Positions 12,491 through 23,491 of a stretch of 64,000 bases of DNA are shown piece by piece. Source of the DNA: Orbilia blumenaviensis (taxonomy: Eukaryota; Ascomycota; Orbiliomycetes; Orbiliales; Orbiliaceae); contig JAVHNS010000011.1 of the NCBI GenBank assembly GCA_036872755.1, positions 372,001 to 436,000 on the forward strand, given 5' to 3'. The notes beneath the pieces are model-generated. The model did no database searches, had not been told where the DNA came from, and was given only the letters and a program-made list of their open reading frames with translations. Each line of letters begins with the position of its first letter. Within the stretch, counting starts at the first letter, position 1. The translations under genes were made by a program, and so were the position numbers.

Positions 12491-13356
12491 TCATGAACGG
12501 AAAAAGGCCGGCAGTAAAGCAGTAGCTACAATTTGCCCAGGCCTCTCGGTGGCTAGCATGTTATACTGCGATGCTGCATGATTGGTATCCATGCTATCAA
12601 TACGGATACCCAAAAGATGTAGATGGTTCTTTGTCCGTGGCGAAATAGGGATGGATCGTGCGCCAGTCCCCAGAATTAGTAGTTCTAGATACGCGAGCAA
12701 TTAGCATTGAGATCACAATCTGCATATCAGCCGAAGTAGCTTAGGAATTCTTTTTCAAAATTCTGTGGAAAGACGGGATAGAAAAAGATGATGGGGGCAC
12801 CAGGTGGGTTCATACCTGGCTTGGGAGCTACGACGTCTAGCACTCCCCACAGGTCTTCGTCCAATTCGAGTACTCCGTTACGAACTCTTGCGGCGCCGTA
12901 TGAGTGCCAATTGAACGCCTCATTATGGACAATGATGATGCCGTCTTTCCCACTAAACCTCATGCCGTTGTTGAGAAGGAATCCATCTTCGTAGACACAT
13001 TCTATCGCGCTGGCTGGTGGCGGGACTCCGGAGAGCACATTCATGTCCGTAAATACCTCATTCGGATCATTTCCTCCAGGCTTTGGACCTGCCTTAGGAG
13101 GAGGTTCTTGCTTTGAGGTAGCACTAGCATCGTCTTTGGAGCTGACAGGTGTACTGTGGAATGATCTGAGGTTGTATCCCAAACTGGGGGCCGAAGTTAC
13201 AGAAAGTCGGGAATGCCGAGAAAGGTGGCGTCGGGGATAAGATATCCAGCAGGGAAATTGGACTGATCGATAGCACTGGGGATAGGCTGCAAGTCGGCGA
13301 CTGCTCACGCGGAGCAGAGGTCTTGTCAAAGTTGTGAGCTCTGGGAAGAGAGACAT
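12491..13356 (-). CDS. NDUFAF3: Mitochondrial complex I assembly factor, NDUFAF3 / Mth938-domain protein
   Basis: Two exons, 13356-12816 and 12684-12491, with a 131-nt intron (GTATGA...TCTAG), give 244 residues. NDUFAF3 helps assemble respiratory complex I in the mitochondrion. The N-terminal 70 residues are rich in Arg, Ser and Leu with almost no acidic residues and contain RSFHSTP, a typical matrix-targeting presequence. The Mth938-like domain covers about residues 105-240: AIECVYEDGFLLNNG, then VVAPKPELLILGTGARSIP across the splice junction, then LHLLGIRIDSMDTNHAASQYN and a terminal TALLP. The PELLILGTG block exists only after splicing, which confirms the intron. If read through without splicing, the frame would end at FLSYFG and lose half the domain. 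The family is confident; the exact role in this fungus is inferred from the family. Confidence 0.9.
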
Positions 13357-13529
13357 GGTGAGAAGGCCGTGGGAAGTTTGCAGTCAATTGGCGTCCGGTA
13401 GAAATGCATCCATTAGCTTAGCGACTGGCCTTGGGCTGAGTAGCTAGCGAGATCAGAGACTTCACGCCCAACGCAACCACCAATTGGATCTCGGAATAAC
13501 ATCGAAGCCAATCTCCTTGAAACGTGAAG

Positions 13530-13597
13530 CTGATGTGATATGATATTAACCCCCCGAATATGATATGATATGATACGATACTATACGATACGATATG
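13530..13597. repeat. GATAT/GATAC pentanucleotide microsatellite
   Basis: An imperfect array of 5-base units (ATGAT, ACGAT and variants), interrupted by a C-run near 13552. It lies upstream of the NDUFAF3-like gene. Confidence 0.7.
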
Positions 13598-15613
13598 GCA
13601 CATACGTATATGAGATACTGCTATGGACCAGATGCCGGCCCGATTATGGAAGATTCTGTAACCCGATGACGTCGACAGCTCGACTTTAGGTCCCAGGTGA
13701 ACTATTCCTTTAGGAGCTACTGGCGAACTAACCAAACTAAACGCTGGAGCAACCAACTGCACTAGCAGACGGGAGCTATCCTCCTCGTTCCACCAAGCAT
13801 CCCAATTGGAAGGTCTCAGGTCTAAGCTTTGGAACTGATCCTTTCCGCCCGCCAACTTCGAGGGACACCCGTTCTGCCATCTGCCGTCCGTCGAGAGATC
13901 AAAGACACGGCAATCGACGGATTCCGTCCCACAATTCAACATACTTTATTTGGTACGCAGACCCGGTTGACGGAAAGCTACCATTTCGAAGCTTTCCTTT
14001 TGCCTAACCCTTCGGAAAGATGTATCCAGCTCATCTATTGAATGGAAAGTTTTTCCAACCTGCATCCTCCCCTGCAAGTTCATACCCACCTCTTTTATTC
14101 CTTTTTCTCCAGGAAAGTTATTTTTTTGCGGGGCTAACAGGGTAAACCCATGGCCGGTCGTCGCGCCTCGTCTTTCTGACACTCCAGTATGCATGCACCT
14201 TGAATCGAGGAAGAAATTTTTTTCCCTCTTATCATACTTCTAGAGTTGTGCTGTGTGTGTGAGGTAGTTGGCTCCTTGCTTTGCATTATGGCGATAACGA
14301 TGTTGCTCGGTCCACTCGTTTCAGCGCCTTCCAGTCGGTGTTACCCATGCAGAGGCAAGATGAACAGTATGAAGATTTTTCCTCATCATAAAGCGCAAGC
14401 GGCTCGATCTTAGGTTCGCCAATCCGTCGACCAAGAAATGTGACGAGGGCTAGTACGGGAGAAAATTTTTGCTCCCAAGTCTTTTTAGTTTCAAGCTCCC
14501 AGAAGCACGGGTCCACACAACGATTCGGTAGCTGAGCCGAAAGAAATAGATGCGAGATAAGACCTGCCAGGCCGCGGAAGGATCAACCGTCCGGGGCAGC
14601 ATCCTCCCTTTCTTGTCCGCATAGACGAGGGAACTATGATCGCTGGGCAAGCGTTAAGCAATTACCTATACAAGCGTTAAGTGAGAATGAAAATTTTTTT
14701 CTTCGCGATAGTATATCTGGCTACATCTTTTTTGGTGTTTTGATAACGAGCAGTCCAAAGTCACCTCCTTATCGCATGCTCCCTATCATGGGGAAAGAAA
14801 ATGGAAAGGAGAGAAAAAAGCATACGCCGCCTACAAAAAGAAAGTAACCGGATGCTCAGGAATCTTGGCCCCCCACGCACCTTGTCGCTAAAGAACAAGA
14901 AGCAAGGAACTGGAAAGAACCAGAAAAATGGCGTTCGTCATAGCAATCTCGAAGTTGTTCTAACCAAACTGGCAATATTGGGGAGGTGGGCCGTTCAGGC
15001 AAGGCCCTCTTGAAAGGCCGCCGTCGCAACAGTCGATTTTCTTAAACTGCAAGCAAGCAAGCAAGTAGTTGCCAAACTTCCTTCACACCTTACGAATAGC
15101 AACAATCTGCAAACCCCTGGCACCAGATTCCACCATCTTGCGCGTGCTGCCGGGAAGCCCGGAAGCTTGGGTTAGATAATTCGTTTTTAAAAAGAAACAG
15201 CCGTGGAAAGACGCACAGGCACAAGGCATTTTGCGGGGTCGAAAAGACAGAAAAGGCTATAACCCTGCGATATTGTGCAATCAGGCACAAGGTTCTTTCC
15301 ACGCAAAAACCCTCCTTCGCCATCGAGCTTGCCTATTGCGAGAAAGGAAATTCAAGAAAACAGCAAAAACATTAGGTCAAAGTTCCTCAGTTTCACGGAT
15401 CGACAAATTTACTAAAGAGAAGTCCTCTTTGTCAGCCTTTAAGCGCATTCCTTCAAAGATTTTCACTTTATTTCTCAGCTTGACCCATTCAGAGCTCAAT
15501 TTGGAGCCTATTCGGTACGTTCACGCCCCTTCGATTGGTCGTTCCCCAAGAAGGATCTCGAGATCAGGATTGCACACCACACACCCGCAGCAGAATTTTT
15601 CTTTCCTGCATGC

Positions 15614-15616
<3 letters not shown>

Positions 15617-15645
<29 letters not shown>
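15617..15645 (+). repeat. Poly(A) tract, 29 bases
   Basis: An uninterrupted run of A on the plus strand, about 650 bases upstream of the sestrin start. It could be a nucleosome-excluding poly(dA:dT) element or the tail of an old retroposed insertion; no target-site duplication was recognised. Confidence 0.9.
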
Positions 15646-15647
<2 letters not shown>

Positions 15648-16289
15648 GCTTCGCGTTCTTGCGTTTTGTCGTCACCTAGCAGCTCTGGCCCCTGCGCGGT
15701 CAGAGTGAGCTGTTGCACTGCATATCAGATTGCATATTAAACTTGAACGTGTCCCTGGCCCGGCCATTCACAAACTTTCAAGCCCTTTTGCCAAAACCTC
15801 TTCCCTCGAATACAGTCATCTATGCTCTTGAGTTGATTTGACCCCACAAAGGCCCAGCCTCATGAGTCTGAGCTGTCCCATTCTATGAATAAATTAAATA
15901 TCTCAAGCTAAAAGGCAAGCTAATATAATATATATCCACCAACCAGTGTTTCGAGGTTCGGCTTGTGTTGGTATTCGTTTCGTCGTCACTGCAGTTTCAG
16001 AAACCAACAGGTGGATCATGAAACTAAGCATTGTCCCACTATATCAGGCAAATACCATGCTTTCCAACAGCTCCTAGGGTCTATTCGACGATTTATTGCT
16101 TTCGGATACTTTAATATTCTCTGACGGCCACGCCTGAATTCAATTCTATTAAACGAAACCATTTAAACCAATATCTGCTGGATCAGATTCAACATCTATA
16201 TATTGTCGTCCTATCTGCATCACTTATTGTTTTCCCCTACCCGTTTGCTATGACCCTAGAAAGCTGATACAAGTTGCTTCTTGTTCACT

Positions 16290-19200
16290 ATGGTTAAACA
16301 TTGTAAGTGACGTCCAGCTTCTGTAGACAATGCACCGAATGCTTATCTCTTTCGTTGACAGCGGATTACGAGGATGTTACCGAAACACCCTCTTGTTCTT
16401 TCGCGCGAAACCTGCTATTTAGCAGCCTTTACAGGGAGGAGAAACAAAGTAGACTAGCGGTGCTTGGAGCAATCGGATCGCTTGTTGAAGAATGGACACA
16501 CTACTATCTCCGCCACACGAGAGATCTTGCTCACCACCCTAGTGGATTTCGCCCGTTGCACCAGTCCATCAACCAAAGTCCTCGGGCGAGTTTTATGGCA
16601 GCCCGGAATCTCAAGCGGGAATCCTCTTCAAAACTCGGACTAGAATTTGATGATGTTTTCGATGATTTTGATGGTGATTCGGATCCGAGGATTGTATCTG
16701 CGAGCCGAAGTCCAATTACTGTTCCATTAACTCCTACATATGACTCTGGATTTGGAGACGATAATGATGAGCGACCTGATTTCATCTCACCCACTTTTAC
16801 AATATCGTACAACACTTCGGTATTGGCGATCTTTGAACACGTTCTGAACGTTGACGATCGGATGAGACTGGAGGATTTGAAGGACGAAGTGTTGACTGTT
16901 CACGAGATGAAGATGAATCTTGATAATTACTATCTCACATTACTAAGGTTGTCTACGGACTGCCCACACCAAGATATTAGGATCAGCAGCCGGATGGTCC
17001 TTCAGCGGGTTGTTGTGAGTATTCATAGAAGATAATTAAAGATGTGAGCCTTTAAGTAAAACTAATATTGGAGGACAGAACAGTGGCATGCAACTGCTGG
17101 AGCCCGTTAGCACGGGTCCCTCCAAACTTATCCCTTTCCACGAAACAATCGGCCTCCACAAATTCAATACTAAGATGAGGACGGATAGCAACAAGTTAAA
17201 TGAGATCCAAGACAACTCAGAGGACGAAGACGAGATCCCAATATCACCTATTCACGACAGCGCCATGTCATGCGCCGCATCAATTGCAATTCCAGGCCAA
17301 TCATGGCATACTTTCCACGGGAGGTCAAGGTCAAGGGGCCGCGGAGCAAGTAATAGCATGTCGTACAGGGGAAACAGACGCTATAATCAACTATATGGCT
17401 TTACAGGATCGAATTCAGACCGCGGGACCCCGCTTTCACCACCATCTGGGAACGATATACTGTTCGGACAACCAGTCCGCGAGCGCAGGCGGAGAAAACA
17501 CTCGTCATCACAGGGAAGTTCACAAGGTAGTACAACTTCATCTAAGCCGGCGTCGAAGGAAGTCCATTCTTTCCATAAGACTGTTTGGATGACGCAGGGA
17601 AGAGTAACGAATGTGAACAAAATTCTATCATACTTTCCCAGGTTTGCGACAGTGAACATGGAGACTATGGATGGGTTGATAAGTCGACCTGGGAGCGCAC
17701 TGTCTCGGACTTGGAAGTTATATATCGGTATCCTCGCGGCTGCAGAACACAAGTGCCAATACTACGTCTCATTGCTGTCAAGATACTTCCTCGATTACGG
17801 TGGCAATAAGACCTGGCTTCGTGGTTTGGAATATGCCCCCAGGAAAATTCAGCGGCTGGCAAAGCTCAATACGCTCCTCGCTCACCAGCCGTGGCGGTTA
17901 ACTCATAACAATATCCAAGAGCTAATCAAGGGCACGAATAGTCCGTCCGATCAACCAGGCGACAACTGGTCCACCTCAGAAGTCGTCCTAGCGCTTTGCA
18001 TTCTTTCATACTACCATGCCCAATCTGGCTTCGCCCTTGCTTGTGGCCTTGTTCCAGAAACTGACCTCCCCGGTGGAACAATTGGATCTATTAAAAATGC
18101 TTCCCTCTCCATTGTTCCCCATCTTCAAGTGCCCCCGAAGCTCTCTAAAAATACCGACAAAGAAAACACACCCTCGGATATGAAACGCCTGGACCTTCCT
18201 CGTACCCCGTCTCCGGGAATTTCACTATTAACTCGTAAACGCCAACAGATGACACTTCCGGATGAAGGAGATTCTGGTTCACCTGATAAGTGGCTAAAAA
18301 CGCCCACAGGCTCGATTCCCGCCTCGCACGAGGTCTCCCCATTGGCCCAGACATTCCGTGCAAGCGGCGGACCGCCTCCTACAACCCCGATCCTTAACGG
18401 CCAAAGGTCCCTTAAACTCCAAAAGCGTCGTAAGTCCTTCGAAGACTGCGTCACAGCCGAAGATATCCCCCCACCCGCTCTCTCTACGTCACTATCTGCC
18501 CCGGGATCCTATATACCTGTCTCTAGTGTCTCTCAATATCCTGCTGCCGCTACAGGCCGAGAGTTCTTCCTATCTCCATCATCATCGACTTCCTCACTCG
18601 TTGAATCCTCGGCAAGGTCGCTCAACGAACAAGTGCCCATCAACGTTTTCGCAGAAGATACAGCCCGCTTTCTATTCTCCCCTTCGAAAACAGGAATAGC
18701 GGGTGTTAGCGACTCGGGTTTCCATGAGGAATTCGACTTGCATAGTGAAGAATACTCTTTTCTCCCCATGGAAGAGTTCGATTGGGAACGCCATGCATGC
18801 GAAGTTATCGGTGAATACGTGGAGGGACTCGAAGACGTACTTGATTCCCACTTCCAGGCTGTTAGAAAGATATACGAAGACAACACCAATAGCTTTGATA
18901 GTGAAGAGCCACTATCGCAGTCGCAACATTTACAGAACAGCTTCTACTCTAGCCAGCCGTATAGTGGCCGCGCAAGCCGCGTAGGCAGCATCGCGGGCAT
19001 TTCCGAATTCTCTATCTTTGATGGCGCAGAGTCGTTTTATACTCCAAGTTCTCGTCTCCAGTCGCCGATCGAAACCTTTCACCCACCGCCGCTATTGCAC
19101 CAAAATACAGATATGTCGATATCTTCAAAACTCTCTACACAACCAACGAGCAGCCCTAACATCAACGCACAAGACATCCCACATCTGACTGAAGCGGTGT

Positions 19201-19472
19201 GGTTCTATTCGCTCCGTCTACTTGGGATTCAAAAGGATGACTATTCATATAGCCATATCAAATTCTACCTACCCAAAGGATCCCGCATTTTCTTGCGTCG
19301 GATCTGCGCTCAACCCGAGTTAGTGAGCATTAGAGACTGGAAGAGCGTGGGGATGGGGTTGAAGAGTGAGGATGTAGTGCTGATGTCGCTATTGGCGACG
19401 CAGGCACGTTTTATGGGAGAGCTGCTCTATGGGATCAAAGCTGTCTGCGACTATAGAGAATCACGCTATTAG
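16290..19472 (+). CDS. Sestrin (PA26 family), unusually long fungal form
   Basis: Three exons: 16290-16302, 16362-17014 and 17079-19472, giving 1019 residues. Animal sestrins (about 480-550 aa) are stress proteins that restrain TORC1, sense leucine through GATOR2 and have an alkylhydroperoxidase-like half. Here that half is at about residues 380-530: RTWKLYIGILAAAEHKC, WLRGLEYAPRKIQRL, LNTLLAHQPWRLT and LSYYHAQSGFALACG. The C-terminal half has FDWERHACEVIGEY near 788 and AVWFYSLRLLGIQKDDYSY near 925. Between and before them are long Ser/Pro-rich, probably disordered regions. Cys448 and Tyr450 match the Cys and Tyr of the redox centre, but the position of the partner His is Leu. The first exon is 13 nt (ATG GTT AAA CAT T) and splices to CGGATTACGAGG; the in-intron ATG at 16307 is the alternative start. 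The family is confident; signalling through GATOR is inferred. Confidence 0.88.
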
Positions 19473-20766
19473 ACGACTCCAAACCCCCTCCCAGTAAAAC
19501 CCTTTATCTTCCTCCTCCTCCTTTTTTTTTTTTCCAAATCTATACCGTTTCTTTTGTTCGTTGTACTCTTTTCATCCAAAAGCAACCCCGGTGATTGATA
19601 CCTTTGCCTTGATTTCAGCCAGAAAATTTGACCGAACGGCATGCATTATTTTCTTTATACCTACTATCTAGGTATTTACAACTCTCACGGTTAGCTTGTC
19701 TTTCTTTTCTTTCTTGATTCTACAGCCAGCGTCATTTACACTACCATCGCGTCAAAACTTGCATTGCACTAGCATTAATGTCGTTTATTGCATTGTATAA
19801 GCCTTTCTTTTACCATCCATCGCGGACAAATGATACCCCCTTTTTTTCATCTATATTTATAATCACTCGTATAAAACAGCCCAAAAGACAAAAACATATA
19901 TTACTTCTACGGCCGGCGGCATTTCTGGGTATACAGATCATTTTTAATTCAGCATCATCCAGGGCAGCGGTGCAAAAACTCAAGTATCTTTTGTCAGCGA
20001 TGATTTTTTTTTTCAATTGCATGGATTTGGGTGCTTACATCCAAAGGCGACACTACATACTATTCCTGTATAGTAGTCTATACTCCCTTTTAATTGATCG
20101 ATCGAAAAGCTTTCCTGCTTCTTCTATATTTTTGGCTTTTTGGTATCCAACCGTTATTCATTGCCTGGTTTTTTTTAATTTTTCTTTTTTGGTAGATAGA
20201 CCAGTTTGAATTTTGACGATAACCATTTATCGACCCATATAGGTGTATGTATTACAAAGCTAGTACGGCGTTGGCAGGGATATTAATAAACTGAATATGC
20301 GCATGTATTTGAATTTACGTTCTGAATAAGCCTTGACTTTTAGACGTCAAAGTCCAAGTTACCCGTATATATACTATTCATCGCTTATGTCATGATATCC
20401 ACAGAGAAAAGGAGTAAGAGGAGGAAGATGGAGACAGGAAGCAAAGAAGAGGAAGAAAGAAGCAGAGTGGCGTTAGTGCTTTAGATACTGAACTCGCCAC
20501 GTAAAAGAAGGAAGATACTCTGTTATATATACAGTCATGGGGGTAAAAACAAATAAATTATGGAGAACAAAGAGTTGAGGTATTTCCTAAGTCGCCAGAA
20601 TTCAGGGTTTCGAGGAAGAAAAAAGAAGATTGAATAGGATATTAGGATTTGTGGGAGGGAAAAGAAGGTATATAGTACAGAAGGGAAAAATGGTCTCGTC
20701 TTGCCATTTTCGCGCACCCTCCATTGAGATGCATAATTACTTTTTGCCTATGGGGCGTTTATTATT
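19473..20766. other. Convergent intergenic region, sestrin / TIM50 3' ends
   Basis: About 1.3 kb, T-rich after the sestrin stop. It holds the two 3' UTRs. A 143-codon frame at 19778-20209 is Phe-rich low complexity and not called. Confidence 0.5.
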
Positions 20767-22448
20767 TTATTTCTTCTGTGGGGGCTGCTCCTGCTCTGGC
20801 AGAGGGGGCAGCTGTGGTTGCGGCATTCCCTGTTATAACAACTTAATTAGCAATCACAAGATCCAATATTGCTGATATATAGGGGAAATAGAAGGGATAA
20901 GAGGGAAAAAAGGAAACTTACCTCTGTCAAGATCTTCGACAAACTGGTCTTCATTCCTGCCATCATCTCCTCCTGTGCTTTCCTATCCGCCTCCAAGATC
21001 TCCGCACCATGTTCCTTCAACCCCTTGGTGATTTCATCATACCACTGCTGGCCCCTCTCTCTGACTAAATCTTGAGGCAACTTCTCCTCTCTCACTTCCT
21101 TAGGCTTCATTCCCAACAGACTGGCGAAAAAGTCCCCACTGTTGGATTTTCTAGACTTCTTCTGTTCATCGATCTTCTTTTGCAACTCAGCTCGGGCTTT
21201 TGCATCCCTCTTCGCAAATTCTGTTGGGATGTGGGATCCCTCTGGGAAGGACTTGATGTCCTCTCGGAGGTCAACATGTCCCATTGCTGCAATAAACTCC
21301 AAGAACGGAATCAACGCCACAAGTTCCTTATCCCTCGGGTTGCCCGTCCACTTCTTCATCTTGATTGCATTCTCAGGTTGATCAGACCACGCCTCAGGCT
21401 TGGTATCAAGCATGATAACCTTCGACAGATCACGGTTCAAATATGTAAGATCCTTGATATATTTCCCTCTCTTATATTTCGTAGCTTCACGGTATAGCTG
21501 GTGGCAGGTTCTGAAGGGATCGAGTTTGGCAACGATTGGAGCGGCCATGACGTTTGGCTGAGAAGTGAAGATGACAATTTCGTAGTACTGGCCAAGATAA
21601 GTTAAGAAGTATTCTGCACCTGGGCGTTTCGCGGTTCTCCAGCCGTGCTCCCGAGTCCACTCAGAGTGGACCAACATGTCTTCGAGTGAGATAACGAGAG
21701 TGTATGGTCGGTATGTATCCTTTGTCATATCCGGTAGGAGTTTGTCGCCGTTAGGGAGGTTGTAGTAGTCCAGTACTTCGTTAAGACGGGACATGATACG
21801 ATTATAGAACAACATGAATCCCCATCCATTGGGTTCATCCGGGTGATCCCTTATTTCTTCCTCAGTTTCCCAGTTACGACCCAAGTAGATCACGCCACCA
21901 GCACCACTCAGCATGAAGAACGTGAAAAGGTACGCTGCCAGACGTTCACGCTTTCGATCCGTTGAAGAAACATATTCGTGGTTTCCACCACCAGAACCCC
22001 GGGACTGTGCAGATTTGATAGGGTCGCGAGAGCGTTCCGAGGATGTTGGATCCGGTTTTGTGGCTATAGTAGTAGAGTACTGGTCTGGAGTCGGGGGGAT
22101 GCCTTGGTCAAGAAGGGTACGGGGGTCGAATTTTGGCATGGAGGCATCAGATTCGGTCTTCTCAGGCCGAATCGGTTCCGTATTTTCGTTTTCTTTGGGG
22201 ATCTGGTCTATAGACGAGTAAGATGGTGTATCTGAACCAGAATTCTGGTCTTTGGGCCTCTCGTCCTTCGCGAAGCATCGTTTCGTTATATGCGACAGCG
22301 GGGAAACTGCCAATGAGTTCCTGCTGGAAGTCGATCTTAGAAGCGATGTCGAATAGAATCGGCCAGTGTACCGGGACAGCGATGGTGTTATAATGGTTCT
22401 GGAAGATCGCTGGAGCAGCCGCCCCGCCATCATCTTAGCGGGCAGCAT
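20767..22448 (-). CDS. TIM50: Mitochondrial inner-membrane translocase subunit TIM50
   Basis: Two exons, 22448-20922 and 20829-20767, separated by a 92-nt intron (GTAAGT...AACAG), give 529 residues. Tim50 is the presequence receptor of the TIM23 complex. Visible parts: an Arg/Ser-rich targeting sequence; a disordered Pro/Ser stretch; one membrane segment at about residues 169-188 (LAAYLFTFFMLSGAGGVIYL) following a Lys/Arg patch; and the FCP1-like domain in the intermembrane space, TLVISLEDMLVHSEW, GWRTAKRPGAEYFLTYL and LNRDLSKVIMLDT. The phosphatase motif DxDx is changed to LEDM, as in yeast Tim50, so it is a binding and not a catalytic domain. Exon 2 adds a short Pro/Gln tail (GMPQPQLPPLPEQEQPPQKK). 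Reading through the intron would give a spurious hydrophobic tail. An alternative start lies at the MMAGRLL methionines. Confidence 0.95.
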
Positions 22449-23491
22449 TGTGGGACCGTGCGGGAAGCCGCTTGACCGAGATAGTAAGTTCAGTTCTCGA
22501 ATCTGTCGGAGGAAAGGTATACCGACGACCAGTCAATTGGCGACTTCACTAATCGTTGAGGCCGTAGACGAACCAACCAAATGAATGCGATACGGCGAAG
22601 TGTCGTCGAAAGCTGATGAAGTTGGAAGTTGGAGTTTGAGGTTTGAAGTTGAAGTTGAAGTTTAACTCGAAGTGGTCCCACCATTTCCAGTCCCTCCAAA
22701 ATTGCTGGGTGTTGGATTTGGTCAGCCAAGACCAAAAAAAAAAAAAAAAAAAAAAAGAGGAAGGAAGAGGAACAGCTATAAATTCTCATCCTCGTCTGCC
22801 ACTTCTTGAAAACTTCTTCTTTCTTTTCTTCTCTCCTCAGAAAGTTGACACCCTCGAAATTTGGCCTGAAGATTTCACATATTCTTGTTTTTCGACATTG
22901 CCAGGTTGACTTGAAAGCACGTTATGCGCTTTCTTCTTTCTTTCCTTTCCTTCATTTAATTATGAGGAAACGGGGAGGGAGGAGGAGTGCATAGCGTTCG
23001 TGGGGAGAGAGATTACCGCGTATTCCCAAAGAACAGTCACCGATTCTCTTTACGATTATGTGAAGTGATTGTCCCGTAAATACGATACATTTTTTACTAT
23101 ATATATGTTTATTCTTGATATAGATGGCAGTTGTAGTCGTGCTGTCGTATAATTAATCGTGATGATACCAATCGCGTGTATTTTACTTCGAGCACGACTA
23201 TTCGCGTCTATATAGCTATATTATTCCTAAGCCTACGTATAGGTGCACAGTCTCCTGTGGCTAGGTGGAAAGGGCAATTGCTTTGTACACTTCGTTTTTT
23301 GTGGATTGTTGAAAGGAAGCATATACAAGATTCAAAAGTTAAAGGAACAATAAGGGAAAAGAGTAAGAAGAAAAAAGATATATTCACATTCACATCGCTC
23401 ACGCGCCTATTTATTTGCAGCCTTCAAGTATTTTTGGCTCCCTCTCTTACTTTTGTTTCACCAAGAATGAGATGTAAGGGTTTTTGGCCCC
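22449..23491. other. Intergenic between TIM50 promoter and COX4 3' end
   Basis: About 1.0 kb. It contains a 23-base A tract (22734-22756) about 290 bases upstream of the TIM50 start, and pyrimidine-rich sequence after it. No gene seen. Confidence 0.5.
22734..22756 (+). repeat. Poly(A) tract, 23 bases
   Basis: Uninterrupted A run on the plus strand, so T on the sense strand of TIM50, about 290 bases upstream of its start codon. Candidate poly(dA:dT) promoter element. Confidence 0.9.

Larger units (their letters stand above)
13357..16289. other. Intergenic between NDUFAF3-like gene and sestrin
   Basis: About 2.9 kb of divergent upstream sequence. It contains a GATAT/GATAC-type microsatellite near 13530-13597 and a 29-base A tract at 15617-15645. 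Frames at 13418-13942 and 15231-15740 are low-complexity or without family signal and are not called. Promoters of both flanking genes must lie here. Confidence 0.5.

Noticed and set aside
13418..13942. 174-codon minus-strand frame upstream of the NDUFAF3-like gene
   Set aside because: No family signature; part of it is the GATAT/GATAC microsatellite read as Ser-Tyr-His-Ile repeats.
15231..15740. 169-codon frame with a poly-Lys run
   Set aside because: The Lys run is the 29-base A tract; the rest has no protein-like signal.
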